From NCBI RefSeq assembly GCF_014279775.1, contig NZ_CP047961.1:1860001-1924000 (forward strand): a stretch of 64,000 nucleotides of DNA, read 5' to 3'. The position numbers and the translations under genes were made by a program. The notes below the pieces were generated by a model, which ran no database searches, had not been told where the DNA came from, and worked only from the letters and a program-made list of their open reading frames with translations. The stretch is from Synechococcus sp. PROS-9-1 (GTDB lineage Bacteria; Cyanobacteriota; Cyanobacteriia; PCC-6307; Cyanobiaceae). This document shows positions 10,301 through 17,556 of this stretch, one piece after another (position 1 is the first letter of the stretch; every line of letters begins with the position of its first letter).

Positions 10301-11644
10301 AAGAGCAACCCCGGCGATAGCAGAACCAGTGACGTTGGTGGAATCAGCAGTTGCGTTGAAATCAACCTGACCGCCGATGTCCGCAACACCACCAATATCT
10401 GTGTTGTTGCCAAGCTCAGCACCTTGAAGGGTGGTAGCTTCTGCGATCGATGAAGCGGCTGAACCCGTTCCCGTTCCGGTGCTGGCTGATGTTGCCGTCA
10501 GATCAACACTGTTGATACCGGTGAGACCAGCGTCAGAGCTGACGTGGATTGCTGCCAAACCTTGGAGGCCATCGGCATCAGCGAGGCTGGCGTCAGCTGT
10601 GGAGGTTGGGCCAGTGACGCTGGTTGCATCAGCAGAACCCGCGAAGTTGGTCTGACCGGTGATGGAGCCAACACCGCCAATTTCAACGGTATTGAGCTGA
10701 GCACCATCAACGGTGCTTGCAGTTGCCTTGGCATCTGCAGATGAAGCTGTGGATTCAGCGCTAGCGCTGTTGCTGATGGAAGCAAGACCTGTGAGTGTGC
10801 CGTCGCTGCTGACGTCAACACCGGCTGTCTGATCAGTGTTGCCAGACAGCTTGCTGGCTGATGTAGCTAGTCCATCAGCAGTGCTGAGGCTGGCCAAAGC
10901 AGTAGATGCTCCGCCTTCAACGTTGGCTGACGAAGCGGTATTCCCAAGAGAGGTTTGGCCTGTGACGCTAGCGACACCTCCAACATTCAGGCTATTGAGA
11001 TTTGCGCCCTGCAGGTTCGCAACATCTGCTGTGGCAATAGAGGTGCCTTTGGTTGTTGTGGCATCAGCACTGTTTCCGAGTTCAGCGAGGCCTTGGATAC
11101 CGGCGTCAGAGCTGACGTCGATATTGCGGGCTTCCAATCCATCAATTTCATTGGAGAGCTGCGATTGACCGACGGCAGAACCAACGACGCTTTCAGCATC
11201 AGCAGAAAGGCTGTTGATGGATTGGCCAAGGGCGCTCATTTCGCCGTTAACCACTAGTTTGTGGACGTCTTTAATACCAGCGGAATCAGCGAGTGTGGTG
11301 AAGGCGTTGGCATCACCATCGCTTGTGCTTGCGGAAGAAGCAGCGGTGGTGCCAGCGAGGCCTTGGATACCAGCGTCAGCGCTGACCTCGAAAGTGCTCT
11401 GGCCTTGAAGGCCAGAGTTGAAGGTTGTGGTGGATTTAGCGGCGCTATCTCCGGTGACGTTGTCAGCGGAAGCGGAGGAGGAAGAGTTGGATTCGGTCTG
11501 GACGGTGGCATCAGCGTCGAAGTCAACAGCGACGGACTGAAGACCAGCGGCCTGAACGGTATCTGTGGAGAACGATTCCCAGGTGGTGTTCCCCGTGGAT
11601 TGCGTATCGGGCGCGTTATTGGTGGTGGGGTCTAGAGCAGCCAT
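7304..11644 (-). CDS. Giant repeat protein with inserted C-type-lectin-like domain (1446 aa)
   Basis: Starts with ATG at 11644 (MAALDPTTNNAPDTQSTGNT, then WESFSTDTVQAAGLQSV), closely matching the N-terminus of the 2173-6225 protein. The body alternates the family's SD and IGG elements over both ends of the protein. At about residues 887-1018 a different domain is inserted: it begins HSIDFVEGSFNYTEALADAA and contains LAILDND, WVWGDGS, WNPGEPND and EDYGQ, the WxxGxPN/ED pattern of C-type-lectin-like domains. A lysine/glutamate-rich linker (QEVKEVIEVKEVKEEE, coded by imperfect repeats at about 8540-8600) follows it before the repeats resume. The last 50 residues (SSVSGNASATASVDAIGLD ...) match those of the neighbouring giant protein. 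I see no signal peptide and no Cys. The likely role is a secreted or surface adhesin with a sugar- or protein-binding head; the ligand cannot be told. Confidence 0.88.
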   Translation of the reverse strand: MAALDPTTNNAPDTQSTGNTTWESFSTDTVQAAGLQSVAVDFDADATVQTESNSSSSASADNVTGDSAAKSTTTFNSGLQGQSTFEVSADAGIQGLAGTTAASSASTSDGDANAFTTLADSAGIKDVHKLVVNGEMSALGQSINSLSADAESVVGSAVGQSQLSNEIDGLEARNIDVSSDAGIQGLAELGNSADATTTKGTSIATADVANLQGANLNSLNVGGVASVTGQTSLGNTASSANVEGGASTALASLSTADGLATSASKLSGNTDQTAGVDVSSDGTLTGLASISNSASAESTASSADAKATASTVDGAQLNTVEIGGVGSITGQTNFAGSADATSVTGPTSTADASLADADGLQGLAAIHVSSDAGLTGINSVDLTATSASTGTGTGSAASSIAEATTLQGAELGNNTDIGGVADIGGQVDFNATADSTNVTGSAIAGVALGDVKDGFAVPTSASYSPTTGVDLGALTDGTGLAQGLVTRTDNSPTAYGTDIKSDGTLQGFANLSNTADASTTDGAASAGAYANTIDGANLGDVSIGGVGSLTGSANFAGSASSSNVGDAAGDISGAVSQLNDIDGLEATAGLNVASDAGINGLAAVDLGSSAESTSGQAAIASAQAGTLQGAQLGATDIGGVGSVAGETSLTSGAASSNVTGQAISLSQLNTAEGLEQTGALDVKSDASVQGLANVSSSADAATTAGAATANALSTTINGADLAVGNLDIGGIGSIAGQANFGLSASSSNVEGASTATADSAEATGLIGKTTATDGTFGIDVASDSGLSGMAIGSLTADASSTAGSATATAGADDSAIGAVLPSLNVGGISDLTGAAQLDSSATASNVGSGAAAATAKAGEGQSVTGLTSGDSYNAPVQPVAPVAAVAHSIDFVEGSFNYTEALADAAANDKTLAILDNDASVAAAKATGKRGFVGATDSDVEGTWVWGDGSSAAGSNAPWNPGEPNDYTTGVHTNHPAFFDGEDYGQFNAASSDGSLAGQGMNDVPHAGWYSDGYFAETQEVKEVIEVKEVKEEEASSNDGNASPSMGSEAVVAEPKFSDDWNIEVASDSDLIAQAFSNLDAAAISTSGDATANAGDAASSVTGIEANMDISIGGLSDLLAQAQGTADADASTVSGEATALAAQQSLGIEDLEMLISSDSDLNAISSIFGGANAENITAGIAEADIDFDATGIDGISMSIGGIGTLASTASVNGSSDASSVSDMAQASADMDATGINDAHLYSSSDGDISGTAVIDATVNSINIGTESIDKAFAFGDFDAEGITELELGVGGVASLIGQAQVTVDMNASSVQGKAEANSAFIEDSLNQITGLGNVELDGASVGSITGMAIGDFTTTADSVSEDASASAAQSMRGIENLNLDLGGSGTINAIVNDTSYVSASSVSGNASATASVDAIGLDGGDIHIAGDATIVASVNAQSDAVASTVG

Positions 11645-11660
11645 GGTCTTCAGGCGTTAC

Positions 11661-11685
11661 GGGGTCAACTAATGAGTTGCACCCC
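11661..11685 (-). promoter_or_regulatory. Leader hairpin upstream of the 1446-aa gene
   Basis: GGGGT-CAACT-AATG-AGTTG-C-ACCCC forms a 10-bp stem with a 4-nt loop and one bulged C, 17 bp upstream of the start codon at 11644. Its position and the GGGGT/ACCCC ends match the hairpin 17 bp before the 2173-6225 gene, although the inner stems differ, which argues for a conserved structural role. Confidence 0.5.
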
Positions 11686-11774
11686 TTGAGATGCATGACT
11701 TGAAATTAAGTTGATGCAATCGCTCCTGTCAGTATTGCTGGCACTTGAGTTTGTATTGATCGCAGCGGTCGTGA

Positions 11775-12164
11775 TTAGGGACCAAGGGCATTGATTTTGG
11801 ATATCACTGGCTGTTTAGAAGGCTTTGTGTATACGTTGCTCGCGCTTCTATACAAGGTGGTGCTTGAGCTGTATTGATTGCACTTAAATCGCCTTTTTAA
11901 AACCAACCAATGGTGGTTGGAAATAGATTTAATATCGTTTATTCTTCGTTGATGAGCATTAGTTATGAGGGGGGGGGGGGATTCCGCCGGTGCTGGCGGC
12001 TGCAGGGGAATCACCAGATAGCGCTCGTTACCCCAAACGCCGTAGCTGCCCTCAGGAATGCCTGGGAATGCTTCACTCCAAAGGTCGAGCTCGCCGCAGT
12101 AATGAAGGTTGTGTTGGAGGGGTGCTGGGTTGCCAGCAACTGTCGTGGATTTGTTTCTTTCCAT
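11775..12164 (-). CDS. Doubtful small ORF interrupted by a poly-C tract
   Basis: 129 codons starting MERNKSTTVAGNPAP. The first 65 residues read like protein (LDLWSEAFPGIPEGSYGVWG, then NERYLVIPLQPPAPAESPPP); the part after a run of twelve C has no such character. This suggests a short gene whose true reading frame was altered in the homopolymer, or a remnant. I do not recognise a family. The reading frame overlaps the upstream control region of the giant gene starting at 11644. Confidence 0.3.
   Translation of the reverse strand: MERNKSTTVAGNPAPLQHNLHYCGELDLWSEAFPGIPEGSYGVWGNERYLVIPLQPPAPAESPPPLITNAHQRRINDIKSISNHHWLVLKRRFKCNQYSSSTTLYRSASNVYTKPSKQPVISKINALGP
11829..11854. promoter_or_regulatory. 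Paired GTATAC / TATAC sites, 185 bp upstream of giant gene start
   Basis: GTATACG at 11829-11835 and CTATACA at 11848-11854 lie 185 bp before the start codon at 11644, almost the same distance as the CGTATATACG palindrome before the 2173-6225 gene (187 bp). Confidence 0.4.
11969..11980. repeat. Homopolymer run of twelve G
   Basis: A G12 tract on the plus strand, C12 inside the minus-strand ORF 11775-12164. Tracts of this length slip readily during replication, so it is a potential phase-variable site or an assembly weak point. Confidence 0.9.
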
Positions 12165-12291
12165 GGATGTAACCCAAGCACTGAGTCAGCATCTCAGTGC
12201 TCCAAGCTTTGTTGATGAGCGCGAACTGCTCGTTCGCTGAGAGTTGGCTGAGCTCGCCTTTACTTCTGGTTTGTCCTTCTCTCTCGGTTGC

Positions 12292-12567
12292 TTAGACCGC
12301 GTAGAGCGGGGCAGACATCAATTGCTCTGGATCTTGAAGTAAGACATCGTCTAGTTTTTCAAGTCCCAGGTCTTGCCTAAGGAAAACCAGGAGATCAGCT
12401 GACTCTGTGAGCACTCTCGAGAGTTCTTTCATTACCATTTTTGGGGAAATGGTGACGCCTTTTAATAACTCTATGGTGTCGTTTTTCGTCTGATCAATCA
12501 AAGTTTCCGCTTCATGGAGCGAATCAAGCAAAATGCTGTCAGAAATCGCTGAGAGGGCGCTCTCCAC
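12292..12567 (-). CDS. Small acidic helical protein, paralogue of 1801-2094
   Basis: 91 aa, starts MESALSAISDSILLDSLHEA. It has no recognised domain, no signal peptide and no membrane segment. Its C-terminal half (MVMKELSRVLTESADLLVFL then a QDLGLEKLDDVLL segment) aligns with the 97-aa protein at 1801-2094. It is the last gene of the group 13271-16558 / 12638-13216 / 12292-12567, with gaps of 54 and 70 bp, consistent with one transcript. The repeated linkage of this small family to giant repeat genes suggests a helper role, for example keeping substrate soluble before export; this is not shown by the sequence. Confidence 0.75.
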   Translation of the reverse strand: MESALSAISDSILLDSLHEAETLIDQTKNDTIELLKGVTISPKMVMKELSRVLTESADLLVFLRQDLGLEKLDDVLLQDPEQLMSAPLYAV

Positions 12568-12637
12568 AGCATAGAAACGGATTTTTACAAGACTAACGTC
12601 ATGACAGTGGGCTTTTCAACCCCTCCTCTTGTGTGTC

Positions 12638-13216
12638 TTAGATCGCGCCTGGCCAAGGAAGCACCTCAATGTCTTCCTCCTCCTCCTCTTCTTCTGGTTG
12701 TGGCTGTGCTGCTTTGGCCATTGTTTGGCAGTGTTCAAGCAACTGCTGCACTTGACTATCTGCCGCCTCCAAGCCATTGCTGAGCAAGGCTGGCTCTGCA
12801 ATCGCAATGAAATCTTCCAAGCTCGGTCCAGCTAGTTCAAGGGGCGAGCGCCGAAGCGCCAGATTCCAGCCCGGAATTAGCTCCCACTCCAGCCAGGGTT
12901 CAGGTCCGCTCGTCAGCAATAGATGGCCTTGACGTGCCAACACCATCGAGCTGCTGCAGTTGCCTTGATGATCAAGGCGAGTGATCAGAGATCCTGGTGA
13001 AAGGTGGTCGGCTGGTCGATCTTCGATGGGGAGGAGACGTTCGATTAGGCGTTGAATGATCCGGCCCCGTCCCACCTTGAGCAATCCGCACAACCTGTCC
13101 AATCTGGAGATCAATTGTGGTTCCAGCCAGATTTCAACCCTTTTTGCCTTAGGTGTTTGCTTTTCTATAAAGCGGCCCAAAGAGTCACGGGAGCTTGGCA
13201 GCGCTTCAAGAGTCAT
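12638..13216 (-). CDS. Ribbon-helix-helix-like protein with acidic tail (192 aa)
   Basis: Starts MTLEALPSSRDSLGRFIEKQ. Residues about 24-65 (KRVEIWLEPQLISRLDRLCG then RGRIIQRLIERLL) have the spacing of a ribbon-helix-helix DNA-binding fold: a short strand followed by two amphipathic helices. The middle part (LDHQGNCSSSMVLARQGHLL onwards) is not recognised. Near the C-terminus it carries a run of seven Glu followed by Asp. It lies between a giant repeat gene (start 16558, stop 13271) and the small gene 12292-12567, all on the minus strand. A regulatory role in expression of the giant genes is plausible; a different role is possible because the RHH match is by pattern only. Confidence 0.7.
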   Translation of the reverse strand: MTLEALPSSRDSLGRFIEKQTPKAKRVEIWLEPQLISRLDRLCGLLKVGRGRIIQRLIERLLPIEDRPADHLSPGSLITRLDHQGNCSSSMVLARQGHLLLTSGPEPWLEWELIPGWNLALRRSPLELAGPSLEDFIAIAEPALLSNGLEAADSQVQQLLEHCQTMAKAAQPQPEEEEEEEDIEVLPWPGAI

Positions 13217-13270
13217 GATGTTGGCCAGAAACGTTCATCGAAAAGCAGCGTTTGTGCCACGGTCAGCCGA

Positions 13271-16200
13271 TCATTCATTGCTGGAACTGAAAGCTGAAGC
13301 ACTGGAGTTGGACTCCACAACCAAGTTGCCTTCGCCGTAGAGAATCACTTCGGCACCGGAAATACCCACGGTTTCGGAGCTGCTCTGGCTGCTGGCTTGT
13401 CCTTGGCTTGTCATGGCAGTCACGTAGCTGCTGTCTTCTGCAATCGCCACAACATCGGAGTCGGAGGTGACGACTGTTGATGTCACATCGTCAGCAAGAA
13501 TCCCAACGCTCTTGCTTGTATGAACGGCTTCTGCATTGCCGTATTCGGTGGAGCTGAGTGTATCGATCGACTGCAGGCTTTCTCCGCGAATTCCGCTGGT
13601 GCCGTATCCCGTGCTGAGAATTGAATCATCCAAGCCAACACTGGTGGATTCGCTGATATTCGAGCTGTCACCGGAGAGGGTGAGCCCAAGCAAGCTCACA
13701 TCAACTTCACTGCTTCCGCTGACGCTCCCTTCGAGGCCACCACCTTGGACGGTGCCGCCTTGAATTCCACGACCGGTGAGCTCAGCGGAGATGCCAACGT
13801 TGCCACTGAAGCTCTCAGCTGTGAGCTCTGCTTGAAGCAGGCCTGAGCCGGAAATATCACCGGTTCCATCAAGGCTAATGATGCCGGTGTCGTCGAGAGA
13901 TGCGCCGATCGATTGGAGCTCAGCTGCAATCGAGGCTTGACCACCTTCGGCAGCACTGATCAGGTCGACCACATGGCTGGAGTCAAGACTGATGCCGCCA
14001 CTATCGCTGACGCTGATCGAGTCTCCAGATGCACCTCGGTACGCCGCCACCGAGGAATCAAGCGCCAAGCTTGCATGGTCTCCGCTATCGCTACCCGAGG
14101 AGTTGGCAATGAGATCGAGCTCATTGCTTGCACTCAGATCAACGGTTCCGTCTTGACCGGAGGTGATGCTGCTGGATTCGGCTGCCGCCACGTTGATGGT
14201 GACATCAGCGGTGGCAACCCCTTCTTGGCTGCTGGCGGTAGCGACGACTGTGCCATCGACATCAATTGCCGTGTCTTGATCAGATCCGCTGTTCAGATCA
14301 AGATCATCAAGACCACCAATTTCAACAGCATTTTCACCATCAATGGCGGCGATGTTGAGCTCTGCGTCACCATCGATGCTCGAGGCCTCCAGCGACACAT
14401 CGAAGTCAGTATCGGCGCTGAAGGTGAGCGAGTCGCCACTGCTGACAGCATCCTCAACAGCCTCAGCCCCCGTTGCTGCGGACTGCTGATTGGCGTTGAA
14501 GCTTGCGCTCGAATCACCAGAGAAGCTCGAGCTCTCAATAGACACACTCATGTCGGAGCTGAGTGTTAATGCTGCATCGCTATCACTGTCGAGAACACCG
14601 TTGAGGCTGACAAGCTCGTCAATCGTGAGTTCCGCATCTGCGGTGCCATCAACCGATGATGCCAGCAGGTTGAGATCGGCATCAACATCACTGCCAAGAG
14701 TGATTTCACCTTCTGCATCCAGCTGATCCACTGAAATGCCATCGACTGTTCCTGCGTTCGTGCTGGCCTTTGCATTGCCAGTCATGGAACTTGCGCCGTT
14801 GGTGCTGCTCAGCCCCAGAGTTGCCAATAGTTCAGCATCGCCTTCAACATCGATGCTCTGTGAATTGAGGCCAAGCAGAGCTGAGAGCTGGGAGCGACTT
14901 TCAGCCGTTCCATCAACGCTGCTGGCATCACCGGCCAATGATGCCAGAGCATCAGCGATCAGGGTTGCATCGCCAGAGCTCAGCAGTGTGGTGAGTGCAA
15001 GGGCTTCCTGTTCTCCCAGTTCGGAAACAGCTTGAGCGTCGCCTGCAATGGTTTCGGCGAGTTGCTGGAGCGTGGTTGATGCGGAGGCATCGAAGCTGAT
15101 GGCATCACCGCTTGTTGATTCGGCATCAACGCCGTATACATAAGTTGCAGAACCACGACTTGTGGCGTTGTCTTCGTTGCTGACGGAATGGCCGTCGAAA
15201 TCAAGGGTGGTGTCTGCCTCAGCAGTGATTGTTGAGCCAGAACTAATGCTTTCGGCATCTAAACCAGCAAGATAATTTTGAAGCTCTTCTGTACTGGCTG
15301 TCGCAAGAACGCTGCTTGCTACTGCGTCTCCACCGAGGAAGTTGTTGACGATGAGCTGGACTTTTCCGCCGGCCTCTTGTGTACCAAGTTCGATGCCAAC
15401 TTGGTGATCTCCATTTGAGGAGGTGGCGGATGCTCCACCGATGCTTTGGGCGTTTTGATCGAGAACAACGTCTTGATCTGCGGTGATGACTGTGTCGCCT
15501 CCGCTTTGGAGCTGAGCATCAGCTTCAACGGCAACACTTTCAGCAACCGTGCTGGCAGCACTGGCGTCACCATCGCTACTGCGGGACGTCTGCTCAATAC
15601 TGAAATCAACGGTCGCATCGGCGTCGAACCCTGCACCCGTTGTGGAATCACCCAGGCTGATGCCGCCACCATCGTGGATGACAGAAGCGGTTAGGGCATC
15701 CCCTGATTCGCTGCTTGCCAATTCATTGATGGCAGCCTTGGTCTCAGCATCTAGCTCGAGGCTGCCACTGATCTCCGCATTGTTAGCACCATCGGAATCA
15801 CCATCGATCTCGAGACCTAATAGCTCAAGCAGGTCGGAGGTGCTTGAGGCATCCCCACTCTGACTACTGCTCGTGTAACTGAGAGAAACGTCAGCGTTGC
15901 TGGCGATGACAGACGAACCCTGAACCAGTAGGTCAGCTGTGCTGGAGCCAAGAATCGCGTCGATTGTGTTGGTGGCTTCAGCATCACCAGCTGCTGATTC
16001 GGCCGCTCCACTAAAGCTTGCAGCTACATCGCTGCTTGCAACCCAGTGGCCACCAGCGCTGATTTGCTCAAAATCTGAACCGCTGAGTCGTTCGCCGTCA
16101 ATAACGACAGAGGCATCTTCGTGGGTTGATTCAGCGGTGTTGCTGAGATCGAGACCGACGTCACTCGTTACGGTTCCTTGCGCTCCAATTTCAGCGCTGG

Positions 16201-16558
16201 CTTGATCACCGCCGACACCCACCACATCAAAGGATGTAGTGGTGTCTGCTTTGCCGTGAACGGAGGTACTGGTACTACTGCTTTTCGCATCTAAGTCTGT
16301 GACGAGAAGAGTATTTCCACCACTGATCAGTGCTGCTTCAACAGCATTGCCAGTGGTCTCGTCGTTCAGATCCTCGAGACGGATCCCGAAGGCTTCTAGA
16401 AGTGCATCAGAAGAGCTTGCTTGCCCTGTGCTGCTGCTGTCAGAGCTCAGATCAGCATCAACAACAGTTGAAGCTTGAAATTCGCCACCAGTCTCTGCAC
16501 CACTGAAGGAGGCACCCTCAGTAAGTAGCTCTTCGTAGATGACTGAGTCGCCTGCCAC
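13271..16558 (-). CDS. Giant Ser/Ala/Asp-rich repeat protein (1095 aa)
   Basis: Starts with GTG at 16558 (MAGDSVIYEELLTEGASFSG). It is a more diverged member of the family: it has recurrent elements such as SSVDGTAxxxxxI, SIDGDAELNI and SGDASSxSxLLxLLGL rather than exact tandem copies. Asp and Ser dominate, basic and aromatic residues are rare, and I see no Cys. The C-terminal 50 residues (SYVTAMTSQGQASSQSSSET then VGISGAEVIL) align in spacing with the ends of the other giant proteins, ending in a small-residue tail SSNE. There is no N-terminal signal peptide. It is probably exported by the type I system encoded at 20.5-26.3 kb and acts outside the cell (inference). Confidence 0.85.
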   Translation of the reverse strand: MAGDSVIYEELLTEGASFSGAETGGEFQASTVVDADLSSDSSSTGQASSSDALLEAFGIRLEDLNDETTGNAVEAALISGGNTLLVTDLDAKSSSTSTSVHGKADTTTSFDVVGVGGDQASAEIGAQGTVTSDVGLDLSNTAESTHEDASVVIDGERLSGSDFEQISAGGHWVASSDVAASFSGAAESAAGDAEATNTIDAILGSSTADLLVQGSSVIASNADVSLSYTSSSQSGDASSTSDLLELLGLEIDGDSDGANNAEISGSLELDAETKAAINELASSESGDALTASVIHDGGGISLGDSTTGAGFDADATVDFSIEQTSRSSDGDASAASTVAESVAVEADAQLQSGGDTVITADQDVVLDQNAQSIGGASATSSNGDHQVGIELGTQEAGGKVQLIVNNFLGGDAVASSVLATASTEELQNYLAGLDAESISSGSTITAEADTTLDFDGHSVSNEDNATSRGSATYVYGVDAESTSGDAISFDASASTTLQQLAETIAGDAQAVSELGEQEALALTTLLSSGDATLIADALASLAGDASSVDGTAESRSQLSALLGLNSQSIDVEGDAELLATLGLSSTNGASSMTGNAKASTNAGTVDGISVDQLDAEGEITLGSDVDADLNLLASSVDGTADAELTIDELVSLNGVLDSDSDAALTLSSDMSVSIESSSFSGDSSASFNANQQSAATGAEAVEDAVSSGDSLTFSADTDFDVSLEASSIDGDAELNIAAIDGENAVEIGGLDDLDLNSGSDQDTAIDVDGTVVATASSQEGVATADVTINVAAAESSSITSGQDGTVDLSASNELDLIANSSGSDSGDHASLALDSSVAAYRGASGDSISVSDSGGISLDSSHVVDLISAAEGGQASIAAELQSIGASLDDTGIISLDGTGDISGSGLLQAELTAESFSGNVGISAELTGRGIQGGTVQGGGLEGSVSGSSEVDVSLLGLTLSGDSSNISESTSVGLDDSILSTGYGTSGIRGESLQSIDTLSSTEYGNAEAVHTSKSVGILADDVTSTVVTSDSDVVAIAEDSSYVTAMTSQGQASSQSSSETVGISGAEVILYGEGNLVVESNSSASAFSSSNE

Positions 16559-16848
16559 GAGTGGTCCTCAATGGTGATGAGTGTGCAGAGATGTCTGCTG
16601 ACAAGACCATCATTACTTGATCACCAGTGGCTCGTGAATGTGCGCCGTACATGAATGTCGAGTCTTTCCTCGCTGTATAGACAGAGGTAGTCCTTGGCGA
16701 GAGATTGGTGTCTTAACGAAGCCTTGATAAATAATAAGCTTGTCTGCTAAATCAATCCGCTTGATTTGCATTGCTCTGTATAGCTTTGCATGGACAGGGT
16801 ATGTAATTTCATTTCATCTGAAATCTCATTGCTGCTAGTTTTGCTCGA

Positions 16849-16860
16849 GCGTATAGACGC
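16849..16860 (-). promoter_or_regulatory. 12-bp motif 291 bp upstream of the 13271-16558 gene
   Basis: Reads GCGTCTATACGC on the minus strand. The distance from the start codon at 16558 is 291 bp. The identical motif in the same orientation relative to its gene lies 291 bp before the RTX gene start at 17557. Confidence 0.55.
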
Positions 16861-17254
16861 TAGTTCGCAAGAGTGGAAATGGCTAGAAAAGGAAAAGTGT
16901 CCTCTAAATGCCTGCAGTTTTTGGCTTTGAGGTGGCACTCAAATGCAGTAGCAGCAATGCTTTTGGCTTTCTTGTGTCATTGGGCTTGGACTCGGTTAAT
17001 AATTTTAATTCTTTCAGTATTTGCCCTATAAGTATTTTTAAAGAGCTACTGTGTACACATAGATATACGAGACTGTGTTCTCTATCTTGTTGACATTCTG
17101 CATCTTTGCGTTCAATATGTTGAGTGTCTGGGACGGTTGTGTGCGTATTCAGCATCGCTTCTCGAAATCCTGTGTTTGCCTCGTTTGCCGCTATTCGGTT
17201 GATGCTTTTGGGCATCGATTGAAAATGTATAAAAATCTCGATTGCTGTATTGCT

Positions 17255-17266
17255 GCGTCTATACGC
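17255..17266 (+). promoter_or_regulatory. 12-bp motif 291 bp upstream of the RTX gene
   Basis: GCGTCTATACGC on the plus strand, 291 bp before the ATG at 17557; exact reverse complement of 16849-16860. It is either an operator or a promoter core with a long leader. Confidence 0.55.
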
Positions 17267-17556
17267 TGGCCTGCTGTTGTTATGCGTTGCGTGAGCAATT
17301 TGTATGAATGGATACGTAAATATGAGCCTTCTTGCTGGCTGATTAATAATGCTGATCAGTCACTTGGCGCTTTTGCCTGCCTGATCAGCCAAAGGAGATG
17401 GAACCACAGGTCTGTTTCAGTGCAGACTCCTGCTGCCCAAACCAACCCTATTCAACAGGTGATGTTCGGGTCAGTTCATTCAGGGCTTACGTTTGCCGAT
17501 TTGTTCCGACGGGTCGGTAGGGCGTCTTGGTCGGATGTTGAACGGAGGGCTTGTTG

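Larger units (their letters stand above)
16559..17556. other. Divergent control region between giant gene and RTX gene
   Basis: About 1 kb, AT-rich, without a credible gene. It holds the exact inverted pair GCGTATAGACGC (16849-16860) and GCGTCTATACGC (17255-17266), plus further GTATAG sites near 16674 and 16788. An open frame from 17075 overlaps the RTX gene start and has no coding character. Confidence 0.6.

Noticed and set aside
1-16558. Assignment of the giant genes as swmB
   Set aside because: SwmB is a single protein of over 10,000 residues; these are several separate 1100-1450-aa proteins and the sequences cannot be matched by eye.
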